A DNA stretch of 64,000 nt. Source: Myxococcota bacterium. GTDB lineage: Bacteria; Myxococcota_A; UBA9160; UBA6930. Numbering within the stretch: the first letter of the stretch is position 1; each line of letters begins with the position of its first letter. The notes beneath the pieces were generated by a model, which was not told the DNA's origin, did no database searches, and saw only the letters and a list, made by a program, of their open reading frames with translations. Position numbers and translations under genes: made by a program. Location of the stretch: contig JANQOX010000022.1 in NCBI GenBank assembly GCA_028285625.1, positions 248,001 through 312,000 on the forward strand, in the 5' to 3' direction. Positions 25,920 to 34,040 of the stretch are shown here, one piece after another.

Positions 25920-26695
25920 GACGCTCGACGGCGGGCGGCCGCCAGCAGCGCCCACGCACCGCCGATCAGCAGCGCCGCGGCCGGCTCCGGTACGGAGCCC
26001 GGAGGCGTGCCCGTGCCGGTCGTGACACCGATCGAGAAGTCCTTCTTGGCGAGGTAGGCGATCGTGGCGCTCTCGCTGAGCGCGACCAGCGAGTCGTCGA
26101 TGACGAACTCGAGCTTCGTGGCGCCGTTCCTGAAATCCACGCCTGCCGCATTGAGCGCGGCGTTCACGTCGTACTGCAGCCCAAGAGCCCAGGGCACCAG
26201 AATGCCGGAGTCGGAGGAGAGGTCCTTGGTGCCGCTCACGCTTGCACCGTCGAGCGCGACCGGCGATGCCAGGGCCACCCCGTCGACTTCGAGCACCGTG
26301 ACGGCCGCGATGCTCAGCCCGAACTGGACCTGCGTGGCCGCCGTGCCGGCACCGGCCAGGGTGTAGTCGCCGCGCTCGGAGAAGGCGACCGAGCTCAGCA
26401 CGCTGCCCTGGTTCGCCATCAGCGTGAGGTTGAGCTGGCCGTCGACGAGGTCCGTCGTGCCCATCGAGGCCGAGGCGGTGAAGCCCTTGGGGTCGAAGTC
26501 GAGCACGTTGCCGATCACGCTCGGGGGGCCGAAGAGCGGCTCGCCGCCGACCGGGGCGTTCGCCGTCTCGGTGACGTCGAGGTACATGACCTCGAGCCCC
26601 GCGAAGTCGCCGTAGTTGATCGGCGCCGCCTGGGCCGAAGTCGCTACGAGGAGTGCCAAGAGGCCCAGCGCGAGCGTGGCAGCAACCTGCCGCAT
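25916..26695 (-). CDS. PEP-CTERM sorting-domain protein (paralogue A)
   Basis: 259 aa from ATG 26695 (GGAG six bases upstream; the earlier ATG 26707 lacks a ribosome site). Signal peptide LALGLLALLVATSAQA, a roughly 200-residue beta-rich domain, a short Gly/Thr/Pro linker and the PEP-CTERM signal SVPEPAAALLIGGAWALLAA plus Arg-rich tail. It is a tandem duplicate of the following gene, with conserved blocks along the full length. The four-base overlap with that gene shows an operon. Function unknown; perhaps a surface or matrix protein pair. Confidence 0.88.
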   Translation of the reverse strand: MRQVAATLALGLLALLVATSAQAAPINYGDFAGLEVMYLDVTETANAPVGGEPLFGPPSVIGNVLDFDPKGFTASASMGTTDLVDGQLNLTLMANQGSVLSSVAFSERGDYTLAGAGTAATQVQFGLSIAAVTVLEVDGVALASPVALDGASVSGTKDLSSDSGILVPWALGLQYDVNAALNAAGVDFRNGATKLEFVIDDSLVALSESATIAYLAKKDFSIGVTTGTGTPPGSVPEPAAALLIGGAWALLAAARRRAS

Positions 26696-26956
26696 CGTGA
26701 TCTCCATTCTGGATGCCGAGCAGCGGCTCGGCAGAAGGGCAGCCACCGCGACACGGTCCGCGCGCGGACCCGTCGCATCAGGACTGCTTGGTGTCTGCAG
26801 GTCTGTGGTGCGCCGGACGCATTTGTGGCGCAGCGGCCCCAGAAAAAAGTGTTCTCGTTGCAGCACACCGGGAAGAGGCGCTGGGGAACCACGAGAGCCT
26901 CGCCCCCGGGGGCCCCGCCGGACGCGCAATCCCCGGCCGGCCTGCACGCCGGGGCC

Positions 26957-27006
26957 TTGCGCACGGAGTTGTTCGACCGTATAACTCGCTTCATCGAACG
27001 AACAAC
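26957..27006 (+). promoter_or_regulatory. Candidate promoter with flanking inverted repeat upstream of the MDR reductase
   Basis: TTGCGC (26957-26962) and TATAAC (26980-26985) are 17 bp apart, a plausible -35/-10 pair for the reductase at 27035. An inverted repeat GTTGTTCG (26968-26975) and CGAACAAC (26999-27006) brackets the -10, as an operator would. The rest of the 339-bp spacer 26696-27034 holds the divergent PEP-CTERM promoter region; I see no gene in it. Confidence 0.5.
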
Positions 27007-27034
27007 CGCGCCCAGGGGCGCGCAAAGGCGAGCC

Positions 27035-28030
27035 ATGAGCCAGAGCAATCGTCAGTGGCTGCTACGCAAGCGGCCGGTAGGCCACGTCGCCGAGAGCGAC
27101 TTCGAGCTGGTCTCGACGCCCATCCCCGAACCCGCGGACGGGCAGATCCTGATCCGCAACCGGATGCTGTCCTTCGAGCCGGCCATGCGCGGGTGGATCG
27201 ACGACAAGCCGAACTACCTGCCGCCCGTGCCGATCGGGGCCGTGATGCGCGGGACCGGCATCGGCGAGGTCGTCGCCTCGAAGCTCGACGGCTACGCGCC
27301 GGGCGATCTCGTCACGGCGATGGTCGGCTGGCAGGAGTTCGCGGTCGCAGACGGTTCGGCGCGGCCGGTCCCGAAGGGCGTCGAACCGGCTCTGGCCCTC
27401 TCGGCCCTGGGCGTCACCGGCATCACCGCGTACTACGGGCTGTTGAAGATCGGCCAGCCGAACGAGGGCGACACGGTGGTCGTCTCGGGAGCGGCCGGTG
27501 CAACCGGTTCGGTCGTGGGCCAGATCGCCAAGCTGAAGGGTTGCCGCGTGATCGGGATCGCCGGCGGCGACGAGAAGTGCACCTGGCTCACCGAAGAGGC
27601 CCACTTCGATGCCGCGATCGACTACAAGCGCGAAGACCTGGGCGAGCGGCTCGCCGCGCTCTGCCCCGAAGGCATGAACGTCTACTTCGACAACGTCGGC
27701 GGCCCGACGCTCGATGCGGCGCTCGCGCGGCTGGCCATGGGCGCCCGCGTCGTCGTGTGTGGGTCGATCTCGGTCTATAACGCCAAGGATCGACCGCCGG
27801 GCCCGGCCAACTACTACAACATCGTCCAAAAGCGCGCGCGGATGGAGGGCTTCGTCGTCCTCGACTACCTGCCGAAGGCCGCCGAAGCCGTCGCCGACCT
27901 CGCCCGCTGGGTGGAGGCAGGCCACATCGCGTGGAAGGCCGACATCCAGCGCGGGTTCGAGAACGCGCCCCGAACGCTGCTGCGCCTCTACGATGGATCC
28001 AACTTCGGCAAGCAGCTGCTGCAGATCTAG
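27035..28030 (+). CDS. NADP-dependent MDR-family oxidoreductase (leukotriene B4 dehydrogenase/alkenal reductase type)
   Basis: 331 aa from ATG 27035. Zinc-free medium-chain reductase: N-terminal QWLLRKRPVG and FEPAMRGWI, then the nucleotide-binding GAAGATGSVVGQIAK (about residues 150-165) and FDNVGGPTLDAAL. These fit YfmJ/CurA/PTGR-type enzymes that reduce double bonds of alpha,beta-unsaturated ketones or aldehydes. It has its own promoter-like region with an inverted repeat. The AhpD-like and GST genes follow on the same strand, a set that would suit detoxification of reactive electrophiles. Confidence 0.92.
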   Translation: MSQSNRQWLLRKRPVGHVAESDFELVSTPIPEPADGQILIRNRMLSFEPAMRGWIDDKPNYLPPVPIGAVMRGTGIGEVVASKLDGYAPGDLVTAMVGWQEFAVADGSARPVPKGVEPALALSALGVTGITAYYGLLKIGQPNEGDTVVVSGAAGATGSVVGQIAKLKGCRVIGIAGGDEKCTWLTEEAHFDAAIDYKREDLGERLAALCPEGMNVYFDNVGGPTLDAALARLAMGARVVVCGSISVYNAKDRPPGPANYYNIVQKRARMEGFVVLDYLPKAAEAVADLARWVEAGHIAWKADIQRGFENAPRTLLRLYDGSNFGKQLLQI

Positions 28031-28082
28031 CGCCGGCGTGCATCCACGGCTCGCAACACGCCCCTACACCCGGAGGGAACGC

Positions 28083-28658
28083 ATGAGTTCGTACCAGGAC
28101 CGCCAGAATTGGGACCTCGAGGCCTGGCCCGAGATGTACGGCAAGCTGAAGGAGCTCCAGCTGATGATCTTCCTGAGCCCTCCGGGTCTCGAGCTGAACC
28201 TGATGGTGTTCACGATCTCGAGCCTGGCGGCGGGCTGCCGGCATTGTCAGGCCCACGGTGCCTTCGGGCTCGACAAGGCCGGGCTTCCGCTGGAGAAGAT
28301 CCAGGCGCTCTGGAGCTTCGAGACGTCCGACCTGTTCAGCGACCGCGAGCGCGCGGCGCTGCAACTCGGCCTGGCCGCAGGCGTGTCCCCCAGCGCCGTC
28401 ACGCCTGAGCATCACGAAGCGCTTCGCAAGCACTTCACCGACGCCGAGGCGCGCGCCCTGATCGCAGTCACGGCGCTGGGCGGGTTCATGAACCGCTACA
28501 ACGACACGCTCGCAACCGTGACCGACGCCGAGTCGCGCGAGTGGGCCCAGACCCATCTGTCGGGCATCGGGTGGAGCATCGACAAGCACGTGGGCCAGCC
28601 GCACGAGCAGCGTTCGGGCCCGCCGAACCCGGGCCCGCCGTCGCCCCCGAGCGCCTGA
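28083..28658 (+). CDS. Carboxymuconolactone decarboxylase/AhpD-family protein
   Basis: 191 aa. All-helical AhpD-like fold with the redox pair CRHC in SLAAGCRHCQAHGAF (around residue 50) and His close by, the signature of alkylhydroperoxidase D-type members rather than true decarboxylases. A Pro-rich tail (SGPPNPGPPSPPSA) ends the protein. It lies 52 bp after the MDR reductase and 37 bp before the GST, on the same strand, in a likely stress or detoxification operon. The electron donor is unknown. Confidence 0.87.
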   Translation: MSSYQDRQNWDLEAWPEMYGKLKELQLMIFLSPPGLELNLMVFTISSLAAGCRHCQAHGAFGLDKAGLPLEKIQALWSFETSDLFSDRERAALQLGLAAGVSPSAVTPEHHEALRKHFTDAEARALIAVTALGGFMNRYNDTLATVTDAESREWAQTHLSGIGWSIDKHVGQPHEQRSGPPNPGPPSPPSA

Positions 28659-28695
28659 GCGGACGCGAGCGAGGATCCCCGATGGACGCAGCACC

Positions 28696-29541
28696 ATGAT
28701 CCTGCCCGGCGACCAGGTCACGACGGCGGAGGTACGGGACTGGAAGGGCTTGCACCTCCTTCACTTCCAGAGCTCGACCTGCTCCCAGAAGGTGCGCATC
28801 CTGCTCCGCGAGAAGGGCCTGCCCTGGACGTCGCACCCGGTCGACCTGGCCAGACACCAGCACGTGACGCCCTGGTTCCTCGGCATCAACCCCCGCGGCG
28901 TCGTCCCGGTGCTGGTGCACGACGGCGTCGTCCACGTCGAAAGCAACGACATCCTGGCCTACCTCGATGCGCTCCCGTCCGACGCTGCGCCCTACTTCCC
29001 CCGCGATGCCGAAGAGCGAGCCGCCGTCGACGCGGACCTCGCCCTCGAAGACAGCCTGCACATGGACCTGCGCACGCTCACCATGGGCTTTCTCATGCCG
29101 CGCCGGCTGGCGATGAAGTCGGAGGCGACGCTCGAACGCTGGGAGCGGGAGGGCCGCGCCGACCCGAAGCGCGCCCTCGAGGTGAAGTGGTGGCGCGACT
29201 ACGCGCGCGAGGGAATCTCCGCCGAGCGGGCCCGAGCGTCGGTCGCGGCCCACCGCGAAGTATTCGAGAAGCTGGACCGTCGGCTGACCACGCACCCCTG
29301 GCTCCTCGGAGACCGCCCGTCGGTGCTGGACCTCTCGTGGTTCATCACGACGCTGCGCCTGGGGCACGCGGGCTACCCGCTCGATGCCCACCCGCACCTT
29401 GCGGACTGGCACGCGCGCCTCGCGAGCCGGCCGGCGTTCGCAGAAGAGACACGCGACCCGTTGGTCCTCCGCGCGCTCCTCCCGGTCTACCAGACCTACC
29501 GCCGGCTGGCGGGGACGCGCCTCGTGGACCTCGCACCCTGA
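28696..29541 (+). CDS. Glutathione S-transferase family protein
   Basis: 281 aa. Thioredoxin-like N-terminal domain with SSTCSQKVRILLREKGL (about 26-43), in which Ser/Cys are at the usual activating position, and VPVLVHDG plus ESNDIL as the glutathione-binding cis-Pro and Glu-Ser sites. The C-terminal domain is helical. It shares the TCSQKVR signature with the GST at 58.1-58.9 kb. The gene ends within the first copy of a 32-bp tandem duplication. Same-strand neighbours are the AhpD-like and MDR genes. Confidence 0.9.
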   Translation: MILPGDQVTTAEVRDWKGLHLLHFQSSTCSQKVRILLREKGLPWTSHPVDLARHQHVTPWFLGINPRGVVPVLVHDGVVHVESNDILAYLDALPSDAAPYFPRDAEERAAVDADLALEDSLHMDLRTLTMGFLMPRRLAMKSEATLERWEREGRADPKRALEVKWWRDYAREGISAERARASVAAHREVFEKLDRRLTTHPWLLGDRPSVLDLSWFITTLRLGHAGYPLDAHPHLADWHARLASRPAFAEETRDPLVLRALLPVYQTYRRLAGTRLVDLAP

Positions 29542-29574
29542 CGGGGACGCGCCGCGTGGATGTCGCACCCTGAC
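29511..29574. repeat. 32-bp tandem duplication across the GST stop codon
   Basis: Positions 29511-29542 and 29543-29574 are consecutive 32-bp copies that start GGGGACGCGC and end GCACCCTGAC, with 3 mismatches. The first copy contains the GST stop TGA (29539-29541). A further partial GGGCGC unit follows. The unit is not a multiple of three. Confidence 0.8.
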
Positions 29575-29606
29575 GGGCGCTCCCCTGGGCGGGCGCGAGC
29601 CGGTGC

Positions 29607-31973
29607 TCAGTACGACCGCCACGCCAAGGAGAGATCATCCAGCTCGATGTCGGTGCGAGCCTGCGCCGCGCCGCCTCGGATGCGCAGCTGGCGGACCTCC
29701 CGATGGCGGTCTCGCCCAGGCGTCGACGGGTCGGCGTCCTCGAGCCGGACGCTCCGCACCGACGCCGGCGCGGCATCATCGAGGTCGTCGACCGAGACCG
29801 TGAGCGTCTGCGGTGCGCCCAGGTCGAGGGTCGCCACCAACCGGTAGGTATGGCCCTGCACGAGCCCCGCCCCAGCCCCGTCGTACACGCCAACCCAGGT
29901 TCGCCTGTCGTCGCGCGTACGAACGCCCCGGGAATCGAGCGCCAGATCGAGTACGCGCTCCGGCTGCTCGAGCAGGATGCGTACGTTGGCCGAAGCCGGG
30001 TCGTGTACCCGCACGTCGACCTCGAGCTCGAACTGGGGCCGGGCGCGCAGTGGGACCGGGTGCGCGCCGGCCAGTGCGCGGCGGATCGACCAGGCGCCCT
30101 CCCCTCGCACCCGAAGCACGTGTTCGCCCCCCCGAGAGATCGTTCGCACCATCGACGCCTCGGCTTCGTTGATCACCCAGTTCGCCGGGTTGCCGTCGCC
30201 CGGGTTGGTGGGCCCTCGGCGTAGCGGATACGTGCCGAAGCCCTCGTCGACGAGGTGTACCCATTCATCGAGGCCGATGTCCGGGGCTTCGCCGTGGTAG
30301 TGCGGCGACACGGAGACCCCCTCGGCCACGTGGATCGGCGCTTCGAGCACCAGGCGATTGCGCTCGACGTCCACCTCGGCCACGCGGCCGATCTGACCGT
30401 CCCCGAACCGCACCCGGTCGCCACGGAGATCGTCGATGCCCATCTCGGCGGCCCAGGCGATCAGGTCGGGATGCGGGGCGAAGAAGTACCGCGCATCGTC
30501 CACGCGCACGCTGCGACTCCCGGATGCCGCGCGTCGTACGCGCGCCACCGGCTTGCCGGCATCCACGAGGGGGCTGTCCGCGCGCAGGCGAAAGTCGAAC
30601 GGACCTCGCAGCCGCGGATCGACGTCGGCGTTGTCGGCATAGACCGGGTCGCCCACGGCGGCACCCTGCGCCACCTGGCCAAGCGGGTGCAGCGCAGCCC
30701 GCCCGGAGACGATCGTCTTCACCACGGCCCCCGGGTCGGAACCGCGGATCACGTTGTTCCGATGCACGTTGCGTCCGAGCCCTGGGCTTCCGGCCTCGGT
30801 GGCCTCTCGATGGACCACCTGGATGCCGTCTCCGCGGGGCGGAAGCGCGTTGTCGAGCACGAGGTTGTGAACGAAGTGGTAGGTCCCGCCAAGGGACCCC
30901 ACCGAAGCAAAGCCCGCACCGTCGTTGTACGCGAAGACGTTCTGGTAGATGCGGGCACCGGCGTAGTCGTGGAAGACGCCCCGGTTCTTGGCAACGGCCG
31001 TCATGCCGTCCGAGTCATTGTCGATCACGAGATTGCGCCGGACGATGTCGCCGGCACCCACCGTCATCGCACGCTGGGGACGATCGAGCGCCGATTGATC
31101 GGGCCCGAACAGGCGGGGGCAGAGCCTGGTGTCGTTCTCTTCGAACCTGGTCCAGGCGTCGTGGATGACGTTGCCCTCGAACAGATTGCCCCCCGCTACG
31201 GCATCGAGCGTGACCACCCGATTCCACGAGTTCGAGAGATCGTTGTCGCGGATCACGTTGCCGGTGTGAACGACCCCCGCGTTGCTCGGAATCTCGAGCA
31301 CGTTGTGCGAGCCCCGCCTCAGGACATTGCCCTGGATCAACGCATGGCTCGTGCGCACGTTCACGAGCTCGGCCATGGCATCGATCGGCGGACGATTGGA
31401 GTCGACGGAGTCGTCGCACGGGTGGCCCGCCCCGTCGATCACGTTGTCCCGGATCACGTAGGGGCCGAGACCGCGAAGCTGGAAGCCGTGGTGCCGCGCG
31501 CCCGTGAACCGGCCGTTCTGGATGGTGAGGTGATGCGCAGCGCCGCCGACCTGCACGAAGGTCCTCACCCGCCACCGGGCGGTGCGGTAGGCCTCGTCGG
31601 CGCTTCCCCCGCAGCGGATTCCGTCGATCACGACGTAGGCGCGGTTGTTGAGCCGGACGCACACGAAGTCCGCATCGACGCGCGCGACCCGGTCGGCCAG
31701 CACCGGGCGGGCGCCCGGTGCCGCCTCATACGTGATGGGCCGACCGGGCAGGCCCGAGCGGCCGGGGTGGATCGTCACGTGGTAGGCGTCGCCCGGGGGG
31801 TTGTGCAGGCGTACGACGCAACCGGGCTGGACATCCTCGTTGGCCTGCAGGAGATCGGCGTCGTCGTGCACGTGACGGACGTCGCCGTCCAGGCAGGGCG
31901 TGCCCGCCGCGGCCCACACTCCTTGCGCGAGCACCAGCCACACCAGTCCGAATGCGGGCGCAAGAGCCCTCAT
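29607..31973 (-). CDS. Secreted right-handed parallel beta-helix protein
   Basis: 788 aa from ATG 31973 with GGAGGGGGG upstream. A signal peptide (FGLVWLVLAQGVWAAAG) is followed by about 500 residues of short repeated strand units rich in Asn/Asp/Gly/Val (YVVIDGIRCGG, YVIRDNVIDGAG, NVIRDNDLSN, NVFAYNDGAGF), the pattern of pectate-lyase/carbohydrate-binding beta-helices with Asn ladders. The C-terminal 200 residues look like a beta-sandwich (HVLRVRGEGAW, FELEVDVRVHD). It may be a polysaccharide lyase or epimerase, but no catalytic residues can be named. No partner gene is obvious. Confidence 0.85.
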   Translation of the reverse strand: MRALAPAFGLVWLVLAQGVWAAAGTPCLDGDVRHVHDDADLLQANEDVQPGCVVRLHNPPGDAYHVTIHPGRSGLPGRPITYEAAPGARPVLADRVARVDADFVCVRLNNRAYVVIDGIRCGGSADEAYRTARWRVRTFVQVGGAAHHLTIQNGRFTGARHHGFQLRGLGPYVIRDNVIDGAGHPCDDSVDSNRPPIDAMAELVNVRTSHALIQGNVLRRGSHNVLEIPSNAGVVHTGNVIRDNDLSNSWNRVVTLDAVAGGNLFEGNVIHDAWTRFEENDTRLCPRLFGPDQSALDRPQRAMTVGAGDIVRRNLVIDNDSDGMTAVAKNRGVFHDYAGARIYQNVFAYNDGAGFASVGSLGGTYHFVHNLVLDNALPPRGDGIQVVHREATEAGSPGLGRNVHRNNVIRGSDPGAVVKTIVSGRAALHPLGQVAQGAAVGDPVYADNADVDPRLRGPFDFRLRADSPLVDAGKPVARVRRAASGSRSVRVDDARYFFAPHPDLIAWAAEMGIDDLRGDRVRFGDGQIGRVAEVDVERNRLVLEAPIHVAEGVSVSPHYHGEAPDIGLDEWVHLVDEGFGTYPLRRGPTNPGDGNPANWVINEAEASMVRTISRGGEHVLRVRGEGAWSIRRALAGAHPVPLRARPQFELEVDVRVHDPASANVRILLEQPERVLDLALDSRGVRTRDDRRTWVGVYDGAGAGLVQGHTYRLVATLDLGAPQTLTVSVDDLDDAAPASVRSVRLEDADPSTPGRDRHREVRQLRIRGGAAQARTDIELDDLSLAWRSY

Positions 31974-32149
31974 GGATCCCCCCTCCGGCGCAACGATCGG
32001 CCCGCGCGCTCAGCGATCCCGTACGGTGGCTGTGACTCGCGCCGGCGCGATGCCGGCGCGCAATCGCAGCGACGAAAAACATAGCCGGCGATCGAGGCTC
32101 GGAAAGAACCGGCGGCCGGCACGCAATGCGTGCGCAGGCGTCGGAGACT

Positions 32150-33973
32150 TCAGCGCACCGCGGGGGCGCGCTTGGCCAGCGCGCGATCGTGGGCATCGTG
32201 GTAGGCGCTCGCCAGGTGGGACCAGTCGAATGCGTGGGAGTGCGCCTCGACCCGGCTACGCAGCGCGCTCCGCCCACTCTGCCCGAGCTCACAGAACTCG
32301 AGCAGTCGCGCCGTCAGGTCCGCAGCGGAATCGTGGTAGCGGACGTCCCGTCGGGGCAACACCACGAGCCCCCAGTCGTCGTGGTCCGCATAGGTCTCGG
32401 CCGCGTAGCGACCGAAACCCGCGAGATCGCTGGTGATGGCCGGAACGCCCATCGCCAGGCACTCGAGCGGGGTGTAGCCCCAGGGCTCGTAGGCCGACGG
32501 GAACACGCCCAGGTGACAGCCGCGTACGAAATGCTCGTAGTCGATCCCCCAGACCGGGTTCGTCGAACTGATGAACTCGGGGTGGTAGACGACCTTGACC
32601 GGGTCTTCTTCGCGGTTCTCGAAGCCGAGGTGGCGCAGGTGGGCGATCACCGGATCGCTGTCGGGATCGTCCAACACGTGCGTGCACAGCAGGGGGTTGC
32701 CGGGTCGCTTGAAGGCGTGCTGGACGCGTCGGTGACGCAGCCGCCAGTAGTCGTCCACCAGCTTGTCCAGCGACGGCGACTCACCGGCCGCGGCCCGGCG
32801 AAAGAGCTGCTGCGCGAGATCGTGGCCAATTCGTTGCGAAGCCTCCTCGAGATCGTCGAGGACGCCACGCGCGTGGAGCACGCTGGGCTCGAGCGAACGC
32901 GCGCTGCGCGCGGTCACCAGGAACAACACCACCGTCAGATCGGCCTTCGCGGCTCGCAGCTCGGCGTTGAGACGTGCCGCAGCCTCGAGCGAGAGATCGA
33001 ACCCCTTGTTGCGCGGCTCGAAGCGCCCAGAGTTGAAGAAGTAGAGCGTGCGGTCCAGGTCGAACGCGTAGCTCGGGAAGAAGTGACCCATCACGAAGCG
33101 ATGAATGGACTCCTTGTACTGCCCGTGGAAGCTGTGGAAGTCCTGGCCGAGGTCGTAGCGCTCCAGGTCGAGGCCGTTGGGCGTCACGAGGTCGGGGGCC
33201 CTCCCCAGGATGCCTTCGCATTCCTCTCCGGTGATCGGCGAGACCGTCGTCATGACGTCGGCCTCGACCGCGCTGATCCGCTCGATCTCGTGCTGGGCCT
33301 CGATGTCGAAGCGCTGGGCCTGCCGGCTGGCGTCGAGGGCCGGCAGAGCGGCATAGAGGTCGTCCCCACTGGAAGCGACGTAACGGCCGACCGAGGTGGC
33401 ATGGGTGGTGAAGATCGTCGCCACGCGAGGGAGTTCTCGGCGCACCGGTGCGAGCGCGGCACTTCCGAGCCACTCGTGGAAGTGTGCCAGGAGCCGCAGA
33501 TCGGGAGCATTCACCTCCACCAGCGACAGCAACCGCAGCACGCCCTCGCCAAAGCCGAGCACACCGTCCACGAGCGCGTTGCCGCGGGCGGGGGGGACGC
33601 CGAAGTCGCGGTGCATTCGGTGGCGCAACACCTCGAGGCGCTCGTTCGCCGAACGGGGATCGATCAGCACCACGCGCGGCCTCCCGGCGACGAGCCAACG
33701 TCCGTGCACCACGCCCCATCCTTCGGACGCGAGCCCACGGAGCGCAGGAGCGAGCTCGTCGTCCGCCGGCTCGACCTCGATCTCGACGTCGATCTGGGAA
33801 GGCACCAGCGGGCCGACCAGCACGTAGCGATCGGCCCAACGCTCGCGCATCGATCGCGCCTTGGAGCGCAGCACCTGATAGATGCCGCCCACCTGCTGGC
33901 AGACCTCCCAGGACACTTCGAACAGGTACGCGTCGGACGGACGGGCCGGGGGCGCGTTCGTGGGCGAACTCAT
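32150..33973 (-). CDS. GT3-family (eukaryote-type) glycogen synthase
   Basis: 607 aa. Elongates alpha-1,4-glucan from an NDP-glucose. The N-terminal LFEVSWEVCQQVGGIYQVLRSKA region (cited in part: SWEVCQQVGGIY) is the hallmark of GT3, the animal/fungal glycogen synthase family, rather than bacterial GlgA (GT5). Further on are HFHEWLG, FTTHATSVGRY, VTPNGLDLERY and, at about 495-510, YEPWGYTPLECLAMG with the two donor-site Glu. The length is a little below eukaryotic enzymes, without their regulatory tail. It starts 39 bp after malQ, in the same operon, which makes a glycogen or maltodextrin pathway. Confidence 0.92.
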   Translation of the reverse strand: MSSPTNAPPARPSDAYLFEVSWEVCQQVGGIYQVLRSKARSMRERWADRYVLVGPLVPSQIDVEIEVEPADDELAPALRGLASEGWGVVHGRWLVAGRPRVVLIDPRSANERLEVLRHRMHRDFGVPPARGNALVDGVLGFGEGVLRLLSLVEVNAPDLRLLAHFHEWLGSAALAPVRRELPRVATIFTTHATSVGRYVASSGDDLYAALPALDASRQAQRFDIEAQHEIERISAVEADVMTTVSPITGEECEGILGRAPDLVTPNGLDLERYDLGQDFHSFHGQYKESIHRFVMGHFFPSYAFDLDRTLYFFNSGRFEPRNKGFDLSLEAAARLNAELRAAKADLTVVLFLVTARSARSLEPSVLHARGVLDDLEEASQRIGHDLAQQLFRRAAAGESPSLDKLVDDYWRLRHRRVQHAFKRPGNPLLCTHVLDDPDSDPVIAHLRHLGFENREEDPVKVVYHPEFISSTNPVWGIDYEHFVRGCHLGVFPSAYEPWGYTPLECLAMGVPAITSDLAGFGRYAAETYADHDDWGLVVLPRRDVRYHDSAADLTARLLEFCELGQSGRSALRSRVEAHSHAFDWSHLASAYHDAHDRALAKRAPAVR

Positions 33974-33982
33974 CGCGCGAAT

Positions 33983-34040
33983 ACTAACGGAGCAATCGCC
34001 GCGCGGCGGGCACTAACGGGGCGATCGCCGCGCGGCGGGC
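33983..34040. repeat. 29-bp tandem duplication across the malQ stop codon
   Basis: Copies at 33983-34011 and 34012-34040, both beginning ACTAACGG and ending GCGGCGGGC, differ at two positions. On the minus strand the unit contains the malQ stop TAG, so the stop and the last nine codons are partly duplicated in the malQ/glycogen synthase spacer, 10 bp before the next start. Confidence 0.8.

Noticed and set aside
28696..29541. Possible fusion of the AhpD-like protein and GST
   Set aside because: A stop and a 37-bp spacer separate them and the frames differ.
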